Assembly: GCF_012910705.2 (NCBI RefSeq) | Contig: NZ_WTVG02000036.1 | Coordinates: 124,001 to 188,000 of the forward strand | DNA: 64,000 nucleotides | Direction of reading: 5' to 3' | From: Aromatoleum anaerobium | GTDB taxonomy: Bacteria; Pseudomonadota; Gammaproteobacteria; Burkholderiales; Rhodocyclaceae | Part shown: one piece after another, positions 17,807-26,777 of the stretch | Layout of the letters: each line of letters begins with the position of its first letter | Numbering within the stretch: position 1 is the stretch's first letter | Notes under the pieces: generated by a model | Databases searched by the model: none | What the model was told of the DNA's origin: nothing | Seen by the model: only the letters and a program-made list of their open reading frames with translations | Made by a program: the position numbers and the translations under genes

Positions 17807-18856
17807 ATGGAAGCTCTTGCAATGACGGCGGAAAGCGACGACCCGGCGCTCGCCGGCGACGACGCCTTTTCCGCCGTCCAGCTCGACACGCGCGACGCCG
17901 ACGACCACGCATCCTGCCTTCAGCACTGGCGGCAGCGCTACGACCAGCTGTCGGCGGGTGCATTCGCCGGCAAGTTCGAGGAGTTCTGGTTCGGCAACGT
18001 CCAGGTCTTTCGCGAACGCACGAATCAGGTCGTGCACGAAATCGGCAGCGCGTGGGAAGGTTCGCGCACGGTGGGCGTGCCGGTCGCGCTGGACGGCACC
18101 GGCTGGTACTGCGGCGAAGCCTGCGGGCTGGATTCGCTGATCACGCTGCGCGGCGGCGACGATCTCGACTACCGCACCCCGCGCGTGCACGACGTCGTCG
18201 CGGTCACGACCGACACCCAGGCGTTCAGCGACTACGCGGCACAGGTCGAACACCGCGACATCGAAGCCGAAATCGGCAACCGCCGGGTCATCGCCGCGAC
18301 GCCCGAACAGGCCACGACACTCCGATCCTTTCTGCTGACGGTGATCTCCAGCCTCGAAGCGACGCCGGAACTGCTCCGGCACCCACAGATGCGCAAGGGC
18401 CTCGAGCAGGCGATCTACGCGAGCCTCCTCGCGGCCATCAGCGGTGCGCCGGACGCCGCGCGGGCGCCTACGCCGGGACGCGGCCGGCAACTCATCGTCG
18501 ATCGCGCGCGCGAATACATGAGCGCCCACATCGACGAGCCGATCACGGTCGCGGACCTGTGCACCGAGCTCGAGGTCTCACGGCGCACGCTGCAATACAG
18601 CTTCCAGGACATCCTCAACCTGAACCCCGTCAGCTTCCTGCGCGCCCTGCGCCTGAACGGCGTGCGCCGTGCGCTGAAGAATGCGGAGCACGGCCATGCC
18701 GCAGTCGCCGACATTGCCGCGCAGTGGGGTTTCTGGCACCTGTCGCACTTCGCGGCGGACTATCGCACGATGTTCGGCGAACTTCCGTCGGAGACGCTGC
18801 GCAGCACCGGTTCCAGTGCGAACCGGGCGAGCTGCGCCCTGGGCGGCACTGCTTAA
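17807..18856 (+). CDS. qhpR: AraC-family transcription regulator, QhpR-type
   Basis: A 349-residue regulator: an N-terminal sensing domain (to about 200) and a C-terminal double helix-turn-helix from about 225, with ITVADLCTELEVSRRTLQ and VADIAAQWGFWHLSHFAADY as recognition parts. ATG 17807 has AGGAG nine bases upstream. An AraC-type activator, QhpR, induces the qhp genes on amine substrates in Paracoccus. This gene is divergent from the operon, so the same role is likely. Similarity to EutR-type regulators is also expected; the exact inducer cannot be told. Confidence 0.8.
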   Translation: MEALAMTAESDDPALAGDDAFSAVQLDTRDADDHASCLQHWRQRYDQLSAGAFAGKFEEFWFGNVQVFRERTNQVVHEIGSAWEGSRTVGVPVALDGTGWYCGEACGLDSLITLRGGDDLDYRTPRVHDVVAVTTDTQAFSDYAAQVEHRDIEAEIGNRRVIAATPEQATTLRSFLLTVISSLEATPELLRHPQMRKGLEQAIYASLLAAISGAPDAARAPTPGRGRQLIVDRAREYMSAHIDEPITVADLCTELEVSRRTLQYSFQDILNLNPVSFLRALRLNGVRRALKNAEHGHAAVADIAAQWGFWHLSHFAADYRTMFGELPSETLRSTGSSANRASCALGGTA

Positions 18857-18918
18857 GGTTCCGGCGATCGTCCGCTCCACGCCTGCGCCCATCGCCCGTG
18901 ACGGGGCCAGCGATCACG

Positions 18919-20937
18919 TCATGACACCCTGAAGCGCCTCACATCCTGCAGCAGGTTTTCGGCGAGGCTCTCGAGCCGGTCCGCGGTGTGATGGCTTTCT
19001 GCTGCGGTGGCCGAGTTCTCGTCGGCCATCCGGGCGATGGTCTCGACATTCTTCGCGATCTCCGTCGACGCGGCGCTCTGCTCGCGCAGCGCGTCCGAAA
19101 TCTCGCCCACGGTGTCGACGACGCGGCGCGCCGCATCGCGCAGATGCGCCATTGCCTCGCCGGCCCGCTGCGCGCGCTCGACGCCGGCATTCACCTGGCT
19201 CACGCCTTGGTGCATGCGCTGCACCGACTCGCGCGCACCGGCCTGGATCGACTGGACCATGCCGGCGATTTCCTGCGTCGACTGTGTCGTGCGCTCCGCG
19301 AGCTTGCGCACCTCGTCGGCAACGACCGCGAAGCCGCGCCCCTGCTCGCCCGCTCGGGCGGCCTCGATCGCGGCATTCAGCGCCAGCAGGTTCGTCTGGT
19401 CGGCAATCTCCTTGATGACATCGACGATGGCCGAAATCCGCTCGGAGCTGCGGCCGAGATTCTCGATCGTGCGCGCCGAAGACCCGACCGTCTCGGCGAT
19501 ATCGCCGATCTCGCGGACCACCTCCGCGACGATCTCGCCGCTTTCGCGCGACAGCTTGCCGGACTCCTGCGCGAGCTCGTTGGCGGCGCCGGCGTTGGTC
19601 GAGATGTGCTCGATGCCGACGGTCATCTGCTCGACCGCCGCAGCCATGCTCGACGCCGCTTCGCTCTGGCTCGCCGACGCGCGGTCGATCTGCTGCGACG
19701 ACTCGACCATCCCCCTCGCGGTATCCGCAACGTGCCCGGAATTGCTCTGGATGTTCGAGATCAGCTTGCGCATCTCGACCGCCATATCGTTGAAACTGCT
19801 GGCGACCAGACACAACTCGTCGCGGGCCTTGAGCTCGATCCGGGTCGTCAGATCGCCCGCGGCGAAGTGGCGGCTGCCCTCGGCGAGGCGACGCACACTG
19901 CCCATGACTGACAGGTACGCGCCGACCGAGAAATAGGCGACGAGGGCAAGCCCCGCCAGCAGAACCGCGAGGTTGAAGTAAAGCATGCGCTGCGCTTCGG
20001 CGATCCGCTGGCGCAGCAGCTCGTCGAGCGTCGGCAGGAGGATCTCGTGCATCTGCGCATAGCCGACGCCGATCGTTTCCGTCGCCATCTCGTAAAACCG
20101 CTCCGCGGGCATGCTCGACGCATTGCCGCCGACGATGTCCGCCACGACGGCCTGGGTGCGGTCGAGCTTCTCTTTCAGTGCATCCCGTGTCGCATCGAGC
20201 TTCGGCTTGAGGTCCGGGCGACTCACCGTGATCTTGCCGATGTTCGATTCGAGATCGCGCATCGCGACGCTCACGTCGCCGGAGATCACGCCGATGTCGA
20301 CGCGCGCCGCGTCGTCGGCGTCGCCCCGCGCGAGCACCCCTGCCCCCTTGGCGCGCAGCTGGCCCGTGCGCTCGAGCAGGTAAGGCATCCGGACGACCGC
20401 GGTGGACATCAGGTAGAAGCTTTCCTGCTCGGGGTCGAACGTCAGTCCGTATTCGTCCGCGAGCGAGATCTGGAACGCCAGCAACCGGCCGATCATCGCG
20501 GTATGCACAGTGACGCTTTGGGACTGCGTCCAGCTCAGGCCCTCGCTCGTGATCAGCTTCCACTGGCTCTGGACGGATTGCCATTCTCCAGAGCGGCGGT
20601 CGGTCTCCGGCAGCGCTTCCTCTAGCGCCACTATCGCCCGATTCACCTCGTCCTCTTTCGCCGCCCGCCGGGCACCCATCGCCGAAGCGCCCCCGAGCAG
20701 CGAGGAAGACAGGCCGCGATGTTGCTGCATCAGCTCGACGGCTTTCGACAAGTGCCGCGACAGGCTCGATGCGACAAGCTCACGACGGGTGCGTTCGGCT
20801 GTCTCGTTGAGTTCGTTGGCGAGCGTCAGCATCAGGCTCGCGAAGGCAACAAGGATGATGACTCCGAGCAAGCCGAATTTAAACGGATAGCTCAGGCGAT
20901 TCATCATCGCTTCAGCGGGCGCAAATAATGTCTTCAC
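18919..20937 (-). CDS. Methyl-accepting chemotaxis protein with nitrate/nitrite-sensor-like domain
   Basis: A 672-residue chemoreceptor. One membrane helix ([17 protein letters not shown]) is followed by a long helical periplasmic domain with [18 protein letters not shown], like NIT nitrate/nitrite-sensing domains. A second helix near [15 protein letters not shown] leads to a HAMP segment and a cytoplasmic signalling tip with the conserved [22 protein letters not shown] 20937 has AGGA upstream; ATG 20907 is the alternative. Nitrate or nitrite taxis suits a denitrifier, but the ligand is inferred. It is convergent with the AraC-type regulator. Confidence 0.87.
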   Translation of the reverse strand: MKTLFAPAEAMMNRLSYPFKFGLLGVIILVAFASLMLTLANELNETAERTRRELVASSLSRHLSKAVELMQQHRGLSSSLLGGASAMGARRAAKEDEVNRAIVALEEALPETDRRSGEWQSVQSQWKLITSEGLSWTQSQSVTVHTAMIGRLLAFQISLADEYGLTFDPEQESFYLMSTAVVRMPYLLERTGQLRAKGAGVLARGDADDAARVDIGVISGDVSVAMRDLESNIGKITVSRPDLKPKLDATRDALKEKLDRTQAVVADIVGGNASSMPAERFYEMATETIGVGYAQMHEILLPTLDELLRQRIAEAQRMLYFNLAVLLAGLALVAYFSVGAYLSVMGSVRRLAEGSRHFAAGDLTTRIELKARDELCLVASSFNDMAVEMRKLISNIQSNSGHVADTARGMVESSQQIDRASASQSEAASSMAAAVEQMTVGIEHISTNAGAANELAQESGKLSRESGEIVAEVVREIGDIAETVGSSARTIENLGRSSERISAIVDVIKEIADQTNLLALNAAIEAARAGEQGRGFAVVADEVRKLAERTTQSTQEIAGMVQSIQAGARESVQRMHQGVSQVNAGVERAQRAGEAMAHLRDAARRVVDTVGEISDALREQSAASTEIAKNVETIARMADENSATAAESHHTADRLESLAENLLQDVRRFRVS

Positions 20938-21022
20938 GATTTCGTTCCTGGATGTTCGCCCGACCTCACGGCACGCAGGCAAACGACAAAGTATAGGACG
21001 CCGGCGCCTGCACGTGATCTGA

Positions 21023-21094
21023 TTGACATCCTCCCCCACCTCTCGCTAACGCTCGCCGGCCTTGAGGCCGGAAAGGAGGGGGATTCCTACGGCG
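21023..21094 (-). ncRNA. Candidate omega-RNA/right-end scaffold of tnpB
   Basis: Downstream of the tnpB stop the minus strand folds: a 7-bp stem (21056-21062 with 21065-21071) within an outer TCCCCC/GGGGGA pairing (21032-21037 with 21078-21083). In studied TnpB systems the RNA from the 3' end of tnpB through the right end guides the nuclease; the guide here would be read from 21022 downward. The boundary is inferred. Confidence 0.5.
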
Positions 21095-22309
21095 CTATAC
21101 GCTGAACTGTATAGTCGCTTCGGTGGGTTCTTGGCCCGACGCCCTGACTTCAGGCGAAGTATCTGCACAAGCTAACCGGGCGTGTCCCGCCCTTAGCACA
21201 TTGATCGCGCCGACCACATCGGCGTTCTCCTCGAAACCGCATTCGACGCACAGAAACCGCGCCTGCGTCTGGCGGTTGTCCGCCGATACATGGCCGCAGC
21301 ACGGACAAGTGCGACTGGTGTTGCGTGGCGGCACGGCGATGAGGTGTCCGCCGTTCCACGCCGGCTTGTAGTCCAGTTGTCGTCGGAACTCGGCCCAGCC
21401 TTGATCGAGGATGGCTTTGTTCAGGCCGGATTTGGCCCGAACCTGTTTTCCCGGTTGCTCGCTACTGCCTGCTGCCGACCTGGACATGTTCCGTACCTGC
21501 AAATCCTCGATACACACCATCGCGTGGTTTTGGCTGATCGTGGTCGTGGCTTTGTGCAGGAAGTCGCGGCGGGCGTTGCCGATGCGGGAATGGATACGCT
21601 GGACGCGGACTTTCGCCTTCTTCCAGTTGTTGCTGAACTTGGTCTTGCGGCTCATCACCCGCTGCGCGCGACGCAAAGCGGTTTCGTGTCGCTTGAAGCT
21701 GTGGAGCGGCGCGTAGAACGTGCCGTCCGACAGCGTGGCGAAGCGGGCAATGCCCATGTCGATGCCGACCGCGCCGTCATGTGGCAGTTGGGTTTCAACG
21801 TCGCGGCGCGTCTGAATGCTGACGAACCATTTGCCGCCGCTCAGGCTGACCGTGACGTTGCGCAGCTCGCCCAGCGCTTCCCGACTGTTGCGGTAACGCA
21901 GCCAGCCCAGTTTGGGCAGAAAAATGCGGCCGTTGGCCTGATCGAGCTTGATCTGTTTCGGGTCGGGATAGCGGAAGCTGTCGCGCTGCCCCTTGCGCTT
22001 GAAGCGCGGGAAGTCGGCCCGTTTCTCGAAGAAGTTCTTGTAGGCTTTTTCGAGGTCTTTGAGGGCGTGTTGCAACGGATGGACGGGCGCATCCTTCAGC
22101 CAGAATGTCTCCAAGCTGTTGCGCCACGCCGTCAGATGCTTCGCCATCGCGACATAGCCGATGAACTTGCCGCCGGCCTCGTAGTTCTCTTTCTGCAACG
22201 CCAGCGCCTTGTTGAACACGAACCGGCACGAGCCTGCGAAGCGGCGCATCTGGTGCTGCTGCTCGCCGGTCGGCATCAGCTCGAATTTGAAGGCTTGGAG
22301 ACGTTGCAT
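21095..22309 (-). CDS. tnpB: TnpB RNA-guided endonuclease
   Basis: An intact 404-residue TnpB. RuvC residues are D184 (GIDMG), E268 (CIEDL) and D364 (NADVVGA), with a zinc finger C335/C338 and C354/C357. The N-terminal segment FKFELMPTGEQQ is typical of the OrfB family. Known TnpBs cut DNA next to a short target motif using an omega-RNA and help keep the element in place. ATG 22309 opens directly inside the left end. No frameshift or missing catalytic residue, so it may be active. Confidence 0.93.
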   Translation of the reverse strand: MQRLQAFKFELMPTGEQQHQMRRFAGSCRFVFNKALALQKENYEAGGKFIGYVAMAKHLTAWRNSLETFWLKDAPVHPLQHALKDLEKAYKNFFEKRADFPRFKRKGQRDSFRYPDPKQIKLDQANGRIFLPKLGWLRYRNSREALGELRNVTVSLSGGKWFVSIQTRRDVETQLPHDGAVGIDMGIARFATLSDGTFYAPLHSFKRHETALRRAQRVMSRKTKFSNNWKKAKVRVQRIHSRIGNARRDFLHKATTTISQNHAMVCIEDLQVRNMSRSAAGSSEQPGKQVRAKSGLNKAILDQGWAEFRRQLDYKPAWNGGHLIAVPPRNTSRTCPCCGHVSADNRQTQARFLCVECGFEENADVVGAINVLRAGHARLACADTSPEVRASGQEPTEATIQFSV

Positions 22310-22512
22310 GCGAAAAGACTATCTCAAAACTCCACCGCCGCAAAGGACGCCTGCGGCGTCCGCGCTATCCTTCCCCGGCCTGAAGGGCGAGGTTTGCCGC
22401 GCAACTGATCTGAATCAAGCAGCACCGCACGAAGGGCATCCGAACGAAGTCCGCCCGCCGCCGGCGCAAGCGCCCGGAGGGAAAACAGCCGGCGGAGGCG
22501 ATATAATCGGAC
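22310..22512. other. Element left end and region upstream of the riboswitch
   Basis: No gene. It has the left end of the TnpB element (to about 22405), an imperfect FNR-like site CTGAT-CTGA-ATCAA (22405-22418), and a TATAAT at 22502-22507 that is a good -10 for the riboswitch transcript, although no clear -35 is seen. Confidence 0.6.
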
Positions 22513-22630
22513 CGCTCGAAGGTGCCGCGACGATCGATGTCGCGGAGAATCGGGAAGCAGGTGAAATTCCTGCGCTGCCCCCGCAACGGTAGATGCGCGC
22601 CTTGCGCAAAGCCCGGAGACCGGCCTTCCT
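22513..22630 (+). promoter_or_regulatory. Cobalamin riboswitch
   Basis: Hallmarks are in order: GGTGCC near 22521, the B12 box gaaattcctgcgctgccc followed by CCGCAACGGT (22563-22590), and agcccggagaccggcc (22610-22625). This class binds adenosyl- or aquocobalamin and turns off downstream expression. It lies 88 bp before the tonB start, so B12 should repress that gene. Confidence 0.93.
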
Positions 22631-22717
22631 GATGGTGACTGCGTTGCGGGCCGGCCGCGCAGCACGCGCCTTGTGCCCGTGCCAGCCCCGCATTCGACAA
22701 CCTTTGCGCGGGATTCA

Positions 22718-23545
22718 ATGGGCTCACCAGGTTCTCAATTCCCCCGGTCCGGCAGCCGTACAGCCCGGCAGCGGTTCTCGTCGGTCCACTGGGGACCGCT
22801 GGCTTTCGTCGCCGGCGCCCATGCGGCCGGACTGCTCGCGCTGTCGGGTCTCGGCGGCCCCGCGCCGGCACAGGTTCCACCCGCTGCGCCGGCGACCCTC
22901 AGCGTGCGCCTGATTGCCCCGCCAGCGCCGGTAATGCCCACAGCGGTGATGCCCCCGTCCGTGATGCCTGCCCCCGTCGCTGCGCCGCCTGCGAAGGTCA
23001 CGCCGCCCAGCCCAATCGCAAAACCGGCCATACGCTCCACGCCCGGCACACCGCCACCCAAGGCGACGCCGCCCCGCCCGGCTACGGAAATCGTCCCGCC
23101 CGCAGAGGCATCGCCACGTCACGACAACGTCCCTCCCGACAACCCGCCCCGGCCCGTCGCGCAGGCAACGCCATCGTCCACGCACCCGGGCAGCGCAGCG
23201 GTCCCCGGCATCCCATCCGCGGCAACCACCCCACCCGCCCCGCCACCGACGACCGTTGCCTTGATTCCGGCGAGCTTCGACGCCGCCTATCTGCATAATC
23301 CGGCGCCCACCTACCCGCGCGCGTCACGGCGACGCGGCGACGAAGGGAAAGTCGTGCTCAGGGTGCATGTACTCGGGGACGGGAGCGCGGACGCGGTGGA
23401 AGTGGCGGAAAGCAGCGGTCATTCGCGCCTGGACGACGCCGCGCGCGAGGCCGTGCGCAACTGGCGTTTCACGCCTGCCCAGCGGGGGGAGGCGCGGGTC
23501 GACAGCTGGCTGCGGGTTCCGATCGTGTTCCGTCTCGACGATTGA
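22718..23545 (+). CDS. tonB: TonB-family energy transducer
   Basis: About 275 residues from ATG 22718 (a GTG at 22673 is also open). A weak N-terminal anchor helix (residues about 30-48) precedes a proline-rich spacer (about 60-190) and a C-terminal TonB domain: YPRASRRRGDEGKVVLRVHV and DDAAREAVRNWRFTPA, ending VPIVFRLDD. TonB links the proton gradient to outer-membrane receptors. With the B12 riboswitch just upstream it most likely serves cobalamin uptake, but no BtuB receptor or ExbB/ExbD gene is adjacent; those must be elsewhere. Confidence 0.88.
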   Translation: MGSPGSQFPRSGSRTARQRFSSVHWGPLAFVAGAHAAGLLALSGLGGPAPAQVPPAAPATLSVRLIAPPAPVMPTAVMPPSVMPAPVAAPPAKVTPPSPIAKPAIRSTPGTPPPKATPPRPATEIVPPAEASPRHDNVPPDNPPRPVAQATPSSTHPGSAAVPGIPSAATTPPAPPPTTVALIPASFDAAYLHNPAPTYPRASRRRGDEGKVVLRVHVLGDGSADAVEVAESSGHSRLDDAAREAVRNWRFTPAQRGEARVDSWLRVPIVFRLDD

Positions 23546-23546
23546 G

Positions 23547-23574
23547 CGCGCCAGCAGTGCCGCGCCAGCAGTGC
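23547..23574. repeat. Two tandem 14-bp copies between tonB and copZ
   Basis: The unit cgcgccagcagtgc occurs twice without gap in the convergent space after the tonB stop. No function is evident. Confidence 0.85.
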
Positions 23575-23576
23575 CA

Positions 23577-23786
23577 TTATGCCGGCGCGTCGAAACCGGC
23601 ATCCTCGACCGCCTCGCGCAGTTGCTGCTCGGAAACCGTTGCCGGGTCGTACTGCACGCGCGCCTGCGCGGATTCCAGCGACACATCTGCATCCGTGACG
23701 CCGGGGAGCGACTTCAGCGCCGCCGTGACGCTGCGCACGCACCCGCCACAGCTCATTCCTTCGACCCTGATTACCGTTTCAACCAT
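23577..23786 (-). CDS. copZ: Heavy-metal-associated (CopZ-like) copper chaperone
   Basis: A 69-residue single HMA domain with GMSCGGC near residue 11 and the ending AVEDAGFDAPA. CopZ proteins carry Cu(I) in the cytoplasm to CopA. It follows copA by 25 bp on the same strand. ATG 23786 has GGAG nine bases upstream; a GTG stands directly before it. A mercury or zinc role is less likely given the neighbour. Confidence 0.9.
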   Translation of the reverse strand: MVETVIRVEGMSCGGCVRSVTAALKSLPGVTDADVSLESAQARVQYDPATVSEQQLREAVEDAGFDAPA

Positions 23787-23811
23787 CACGAATTCTCCTG
23801 TCCACACAAAA

Positions 23812-26223
23812 TCACCGTCCTGGCCGCCAGCGCTTGAGCAACAACGAATTAGTGACGACCGACACCGAACTCATTGCCATCGCCGCGCCCGCGATCACCG
23901 GATTGAGCAATCCGAACGCTGCGAGCGGGATGCCGAGTATGTTGTAGATGAACGCGAAAAAGAGATTCTGCCGGATCTTCGACAAGGTCGCGCGCGACAG
24001 ATCGATCGCGTCGGCGACACCGTGCAGGCTGTTCCTCACCAGCGTGATGTCGGCTGCTTCGACCGCAACGTCCGCCCCGACCCCGATCGCGAACGACACC
24101 TCCGCCGCGGCGAGCGCCGGCGCATCGTTGATGCCGTCGCCGGCCATCCCGACCCGTTCGCCGCCTTGCGCGAAAGCCTGTACCACGGCCGCCTTGTCTG
24201 CCGGCATCACGCCCGCCTGCCACTCGTCGACGCCGGTTTCGCGAGCGATCGCGGCCGCCGTGGCGACGTGATCGCCGGTCAGCATCACGACCCGCAGGCC
24301 GCGCGCCTTCAAGCGCGCCACGGCGCTCGCCGAATCCTGCCGCACGCGATCGGCGACCGCGATCACGCCTGCGCACCGGCCGTCGACTGCGACCGCGACC
24401 ATCGTCTTGCCGGCCGCTGCGAGGCTCTCCCAGGAGACGCCCGACATGTCGATGCCGCGCTCGGCGAGGAAAGCGGGAGTACCGAGCACGACGTCCCGTC
24501 CATCGACCCGGCCCGACAGTCCCTTGCCCGGCTCGGCGACGCTGTCCCCGGCCGACGCAATCGAGACGCCCGTCGCGCGCGCCTCGGCGACGACCGCCGC
24601 AGCGATCGGGTGCGCGCTGGCCTGCTCCAGTGCCGCGGCAATCCCGAGCAGGCCGGCGCGGTCCCAGCCGTCGGCCGGCACGACGTCGCTGACTGCCGGC
24701 GTACCTTCGGTCAGCGTGCCCGTCTTGTCGACCACCAGCACGCGGATTTTCTCGGCGAGTTCGAGCGCTTCGGCGTTCTTTACCAGCATGCCCGCGCGCG
24801 CGCCCTGCCCGGTCCCGACCATGATCGCGGTCGGCGTCGCGAGCCCCAGCGCGCACGGACATGCGATCACGAGCACGGCGACCGCGCTGATCAGCGCCTG
24901 CGCAAAGTCCCCGCCGAGCCACCACCATGAGACGAACGTGACGACGGCAATGCCGACCACCACCGGCACGAACACAGCCGCGATGCGGTCCGCGAGGCGC
25001 TGCACGGGCGCCTTCGAGCCCTGCGCCTGCTCGACCATGCGGATGATGCCGGCGAGCAACGTGTGGGCGCCGACGCCCGTCGCCCGGCAGCGCAACACCC
25101 CTTCGCCGTTGAGCGTCGCGGCGAACACCTTGTCACCGGGCCGCTTGTCGATCGGCATGCTCTCGCCGGTCAGCATCGCCTCGTTGAGTGCCGACGCTCC
25201 GGAGACGACTTCGCCATCGACCGGCACGGCATCTCCCGGCCGCACGACGAACAGATCAGCCGGCTTCAGGCTGTCGACCGGGACTGCAACCAGAACCCCG
25301 TCCCGCTCGACATGCGCGACCCGGGGCTGCAGGCGCAGCAGCGCATCGAGCGCAGCGGTGGTGCGTGCCTTTGCGCGCGCCTCCAGCAGCTTGCCGAGCA
25401 ATATCAGGGTGATGATCATCGCGGACGCTTCGTAATACACGTGCAGATCGTGGCGGCCGAACAGCGTGACGATGGCGCTGTAGCTCCAGGCCATGCTCGT
25501 GCCAAGCACGACCAGCACGTCCATGTTCGCGCCGCCGCCTCGCAGCGAGGACCAGGCACCGCGGTAAAAACGCGCCCCGATCCAGAACTGCACCGGCGTC
25601 GCGAGCATCAATTGCAACCAGCGCGGCAGGAACTCGTGGTGCGCGTCGGCGGCCCAGCCCCCACCGAACATCGCAGGCATCTGGGCAGCGAGCGGCAGCG
25701 TCAGCAGCGCAGCAATCCAGAAGCGGCGCAGCTCGGCCTTCCACGCCGCGGCCTGCCGCAAACGCGCCTGCTCCCGGTCCGCAAGCCCGGTTTCCGTCGC
25801 AGCAAAACCGGCACGCTGCACGGCATCCTTCAGCGCTTCGATCGTGACCAGACCGGGCTGGTAACGCACGGTGGCGCGCTCGGTCGCGAAATTCACCACC
25901 GCCTCGGCGCCCGGCAGACGGTTGAGGACTTTTTCGAGCCGCGTGGCGCACGCCGCGCAGGTCATGCCCGAAATCGCCAGTTCCAGCGTCGCCGCCGGAA
26001 CATCGAAACTCGCCTTGCGGATCGCCGCGACGACCTCCGCGGGGCCGGCCTCGGCGCCGGAGAAGTTGACGCGCGCTTTCTCGGCTGCGAGATTCACATT
26101 CGCGCTGACCCCCGGCAGGCGGTTCAGCACTTTCTCGATGCGGGCGGCGCAGGCAGCGCAAGTCATGCCCGAGACCGGCAGTTCGATTACAGCGTTGCGC
26201 GGATCCATCACGGGATTGTTCAT
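23812..26223 (-). CDS. copA: Copper-exporting P1B-type ATPase CopA
   Basis: An 803-residue P-type ATPase with two N-terminal HMA domains, each GMTCAAC (C22/C25 and a second near residue 90). Then eight helices, TGES actuator, CPC ion site in ACPCALGLATPT, phosphorylation site DKTGTLTEG, and GDGINDAPALA. The CPC motif marks Cu(I)/Ag(I) export from the cytoplasm. Start ATG 26223; it is divergent from a MerR-family gene through a mer-like operator. It is separate from the cbb3-dedicated ATPase CcoI at 42954. Confidence 0.94.
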   Translation of the reverse strand: MNNPVMDPRNAVIELPVSGMTCAACAARIEKVLNRLPGVSANVNLAAEKARVNFSGAEAGPAEVVAAIRKASFDVPAATLELAISGMTCAACATRLEKVLNRLPGAEAVVNFATERATVRYQPGLVTIEALKDAVQRAGFAATETGLADREQARLRQAAAWKAELRRFWIAALLTLPLAAQMPAMFGGGWAADAHHEFLPRWLQLMLATPVQFWIGARFYRGAWSSLRGGGANMDVLVVLGTSMAWSYSAIVTLFGRHDLHVYYEASAMIITLILLGKLLEARAKARTTAALDALLRLQPRVAHVERDGVLVAVPVDSLKPADLFVVRPGDAVPVDGEVVSGASALNEAMLTGESMPIDKRPGDKVFAATLNGEGVLRCRATGVGAHTLLAGIIRMVEQAQGSKAPVQRLADRIAAVFVPVVVGIAVVTFVSWWWLGGDFAQALISAVAVLVIACPCALGLATPTAIMVGTGQGARAGMLVKNAEALELAEKIRVLVVDKTGTLTEGTPAVSDVVPADGWDRAGLLGIAAALEQASAHPIAAAVVAEARATGVSIASAGDSVAEPGKGLSGRVDGRDVVLGTPAFLAERGIDMSGVSWESLAAAGKTMVAVAVDGRCAGVIAVADRVRQDSASAVARLKARGLRVVMLTGDHVATAAAIARETGVDEWQAGVMPADKAAVVQAFAQGGERVGMAGDGINDAPALAAAEVSFAIGVGADVAVEAADITLVRNSLHGVADAIDLSRATLSKIRQNLFFAFIYNILGIPLAAFGLLNPVIAGAAMAMSSVSVVTNSLLLKRWRPGR

Positions 26224-26295
26224 TGGTCGACTCTGCAAAACACCGAAGGTCAGCGGTCCGCGGAAACGATGTTGCGGGCCGCAGCTGTCAGTGGC

Positions 26296-26327
26296 AGTCT
26301 AGACCCTGTACCAAAGTACGGAGTCAA
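26296..26327 (-). promoter_or_regulatory. MerR-type promoter/operator of copA
   Basis: On the minus strand a -35 TTGACT (26327-26322) and -10 TAGACT (26301-26296) are 20 bp apart, the long spacer typical of MerR-activated promoters. Between them lies the near-palindrome GACTCCGTACtttgGTACAGGGTC (coding-strand arms, 8 of 10 matching). The sequence is closer to mer operators than to the classic CueR site. Confidence 0.85.
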
Positions 26328-26332
26328 CTCCT

Positions 26333-26737
26333 ATGAGCAGCGAAATCACAATCGGCACGCTGGCACGTTCTGCCGGCGTCGGCGTCGAGACCGTGCGCTA
26401 CTACCAGCGTCGCGGCCTGCTGGCGACGGCAGGCACGAAGAAAGGGGCGTTTCGCGTCTATGGCGACTCGGAGCTCGCGCGCCTGCGTTTCATCCGCCGC
26501 GCCCAGGCGCTGGGTTTCAAGCTCGATGAAATCGCCAGCCTGCTCGCCCTCGACGAGGAAACCGACCGCGAAAGTGCCCGGGCCCTGGCAAGGGCGAAGA
26601 TTGCGGATGTTGAAGAGCGCATTCGGCAACTTCAGAGCGTGCATTCCGCGTTGCAGGAGCTCGTCAGCTGCTGCGAGCACACGGAAGCACCGGCACCGTG
26701 TCCGATCCTGCGCACCCTCGGCGGCGAGGCTAATTGA
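26333..26737 (+). CDS. MerR-family metal-responsive regulator of copA
   Basis: A 134-residue MerR-type activator. The winged helix (IGTLARSAGVGVETVRYYQR) and IRRAQALGFKLDEIASLLAL are close to mercury MerR. Metal-loop cysteines are C113, C114 and C123 (C-x8-C). The position of MerR C82, which in divalent-metal sensors completes the site, is R79. Absence of that cysteine is the feature of Cu(I)/Ag(I) sensors such as CueR. With copA divergent, copper sensing is the best reading. The start codon overlaps the promoter region closely and no clear ribosome site is seen. Confidence 0.85.
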   Translation: MSSEITIGTLARSAGVGVETVRYYQRRGLLATAGTKKGAFRVYGDSELARLRFIRRAQALGFKLDEIASLLALDEETDRESARALARAKIADVEERIRQLQSVHSALQELVSCCEHTEAPAPCPILRTLGGEAN

Positions 26738-26777
26738 CAAAGTGGCATACGGAGAAAGGTTCGCTTGATGGCTGCAT

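Larger units (their letters stand above)
21023..22405 (-). mobile_element. TnpB-only IS200/IS605-type element (IS1341-like), approximate ends
   Basis: A full tnpB gene flanked by GC-rich foldback ends and no tnpA. The octamer TGATCTGA is present just outside both proposed ends (21015-21022 and 22406-22413). Ends are estimates, based on the structured right end with CCTCCCCC and on the loss of element-like sequence beyond. Without TnpA it depends on a partner for movement. Confidence 0.65.

Noticed and set aside
22405-22418. FNR-like site CTGAT-CTGA-ATCAA before the riboswitch
   Set aside because: One half is imperfect and spacing to the TATAAT at 22502 does not fit class I or II. Part of it coincides with the element flank octamer.
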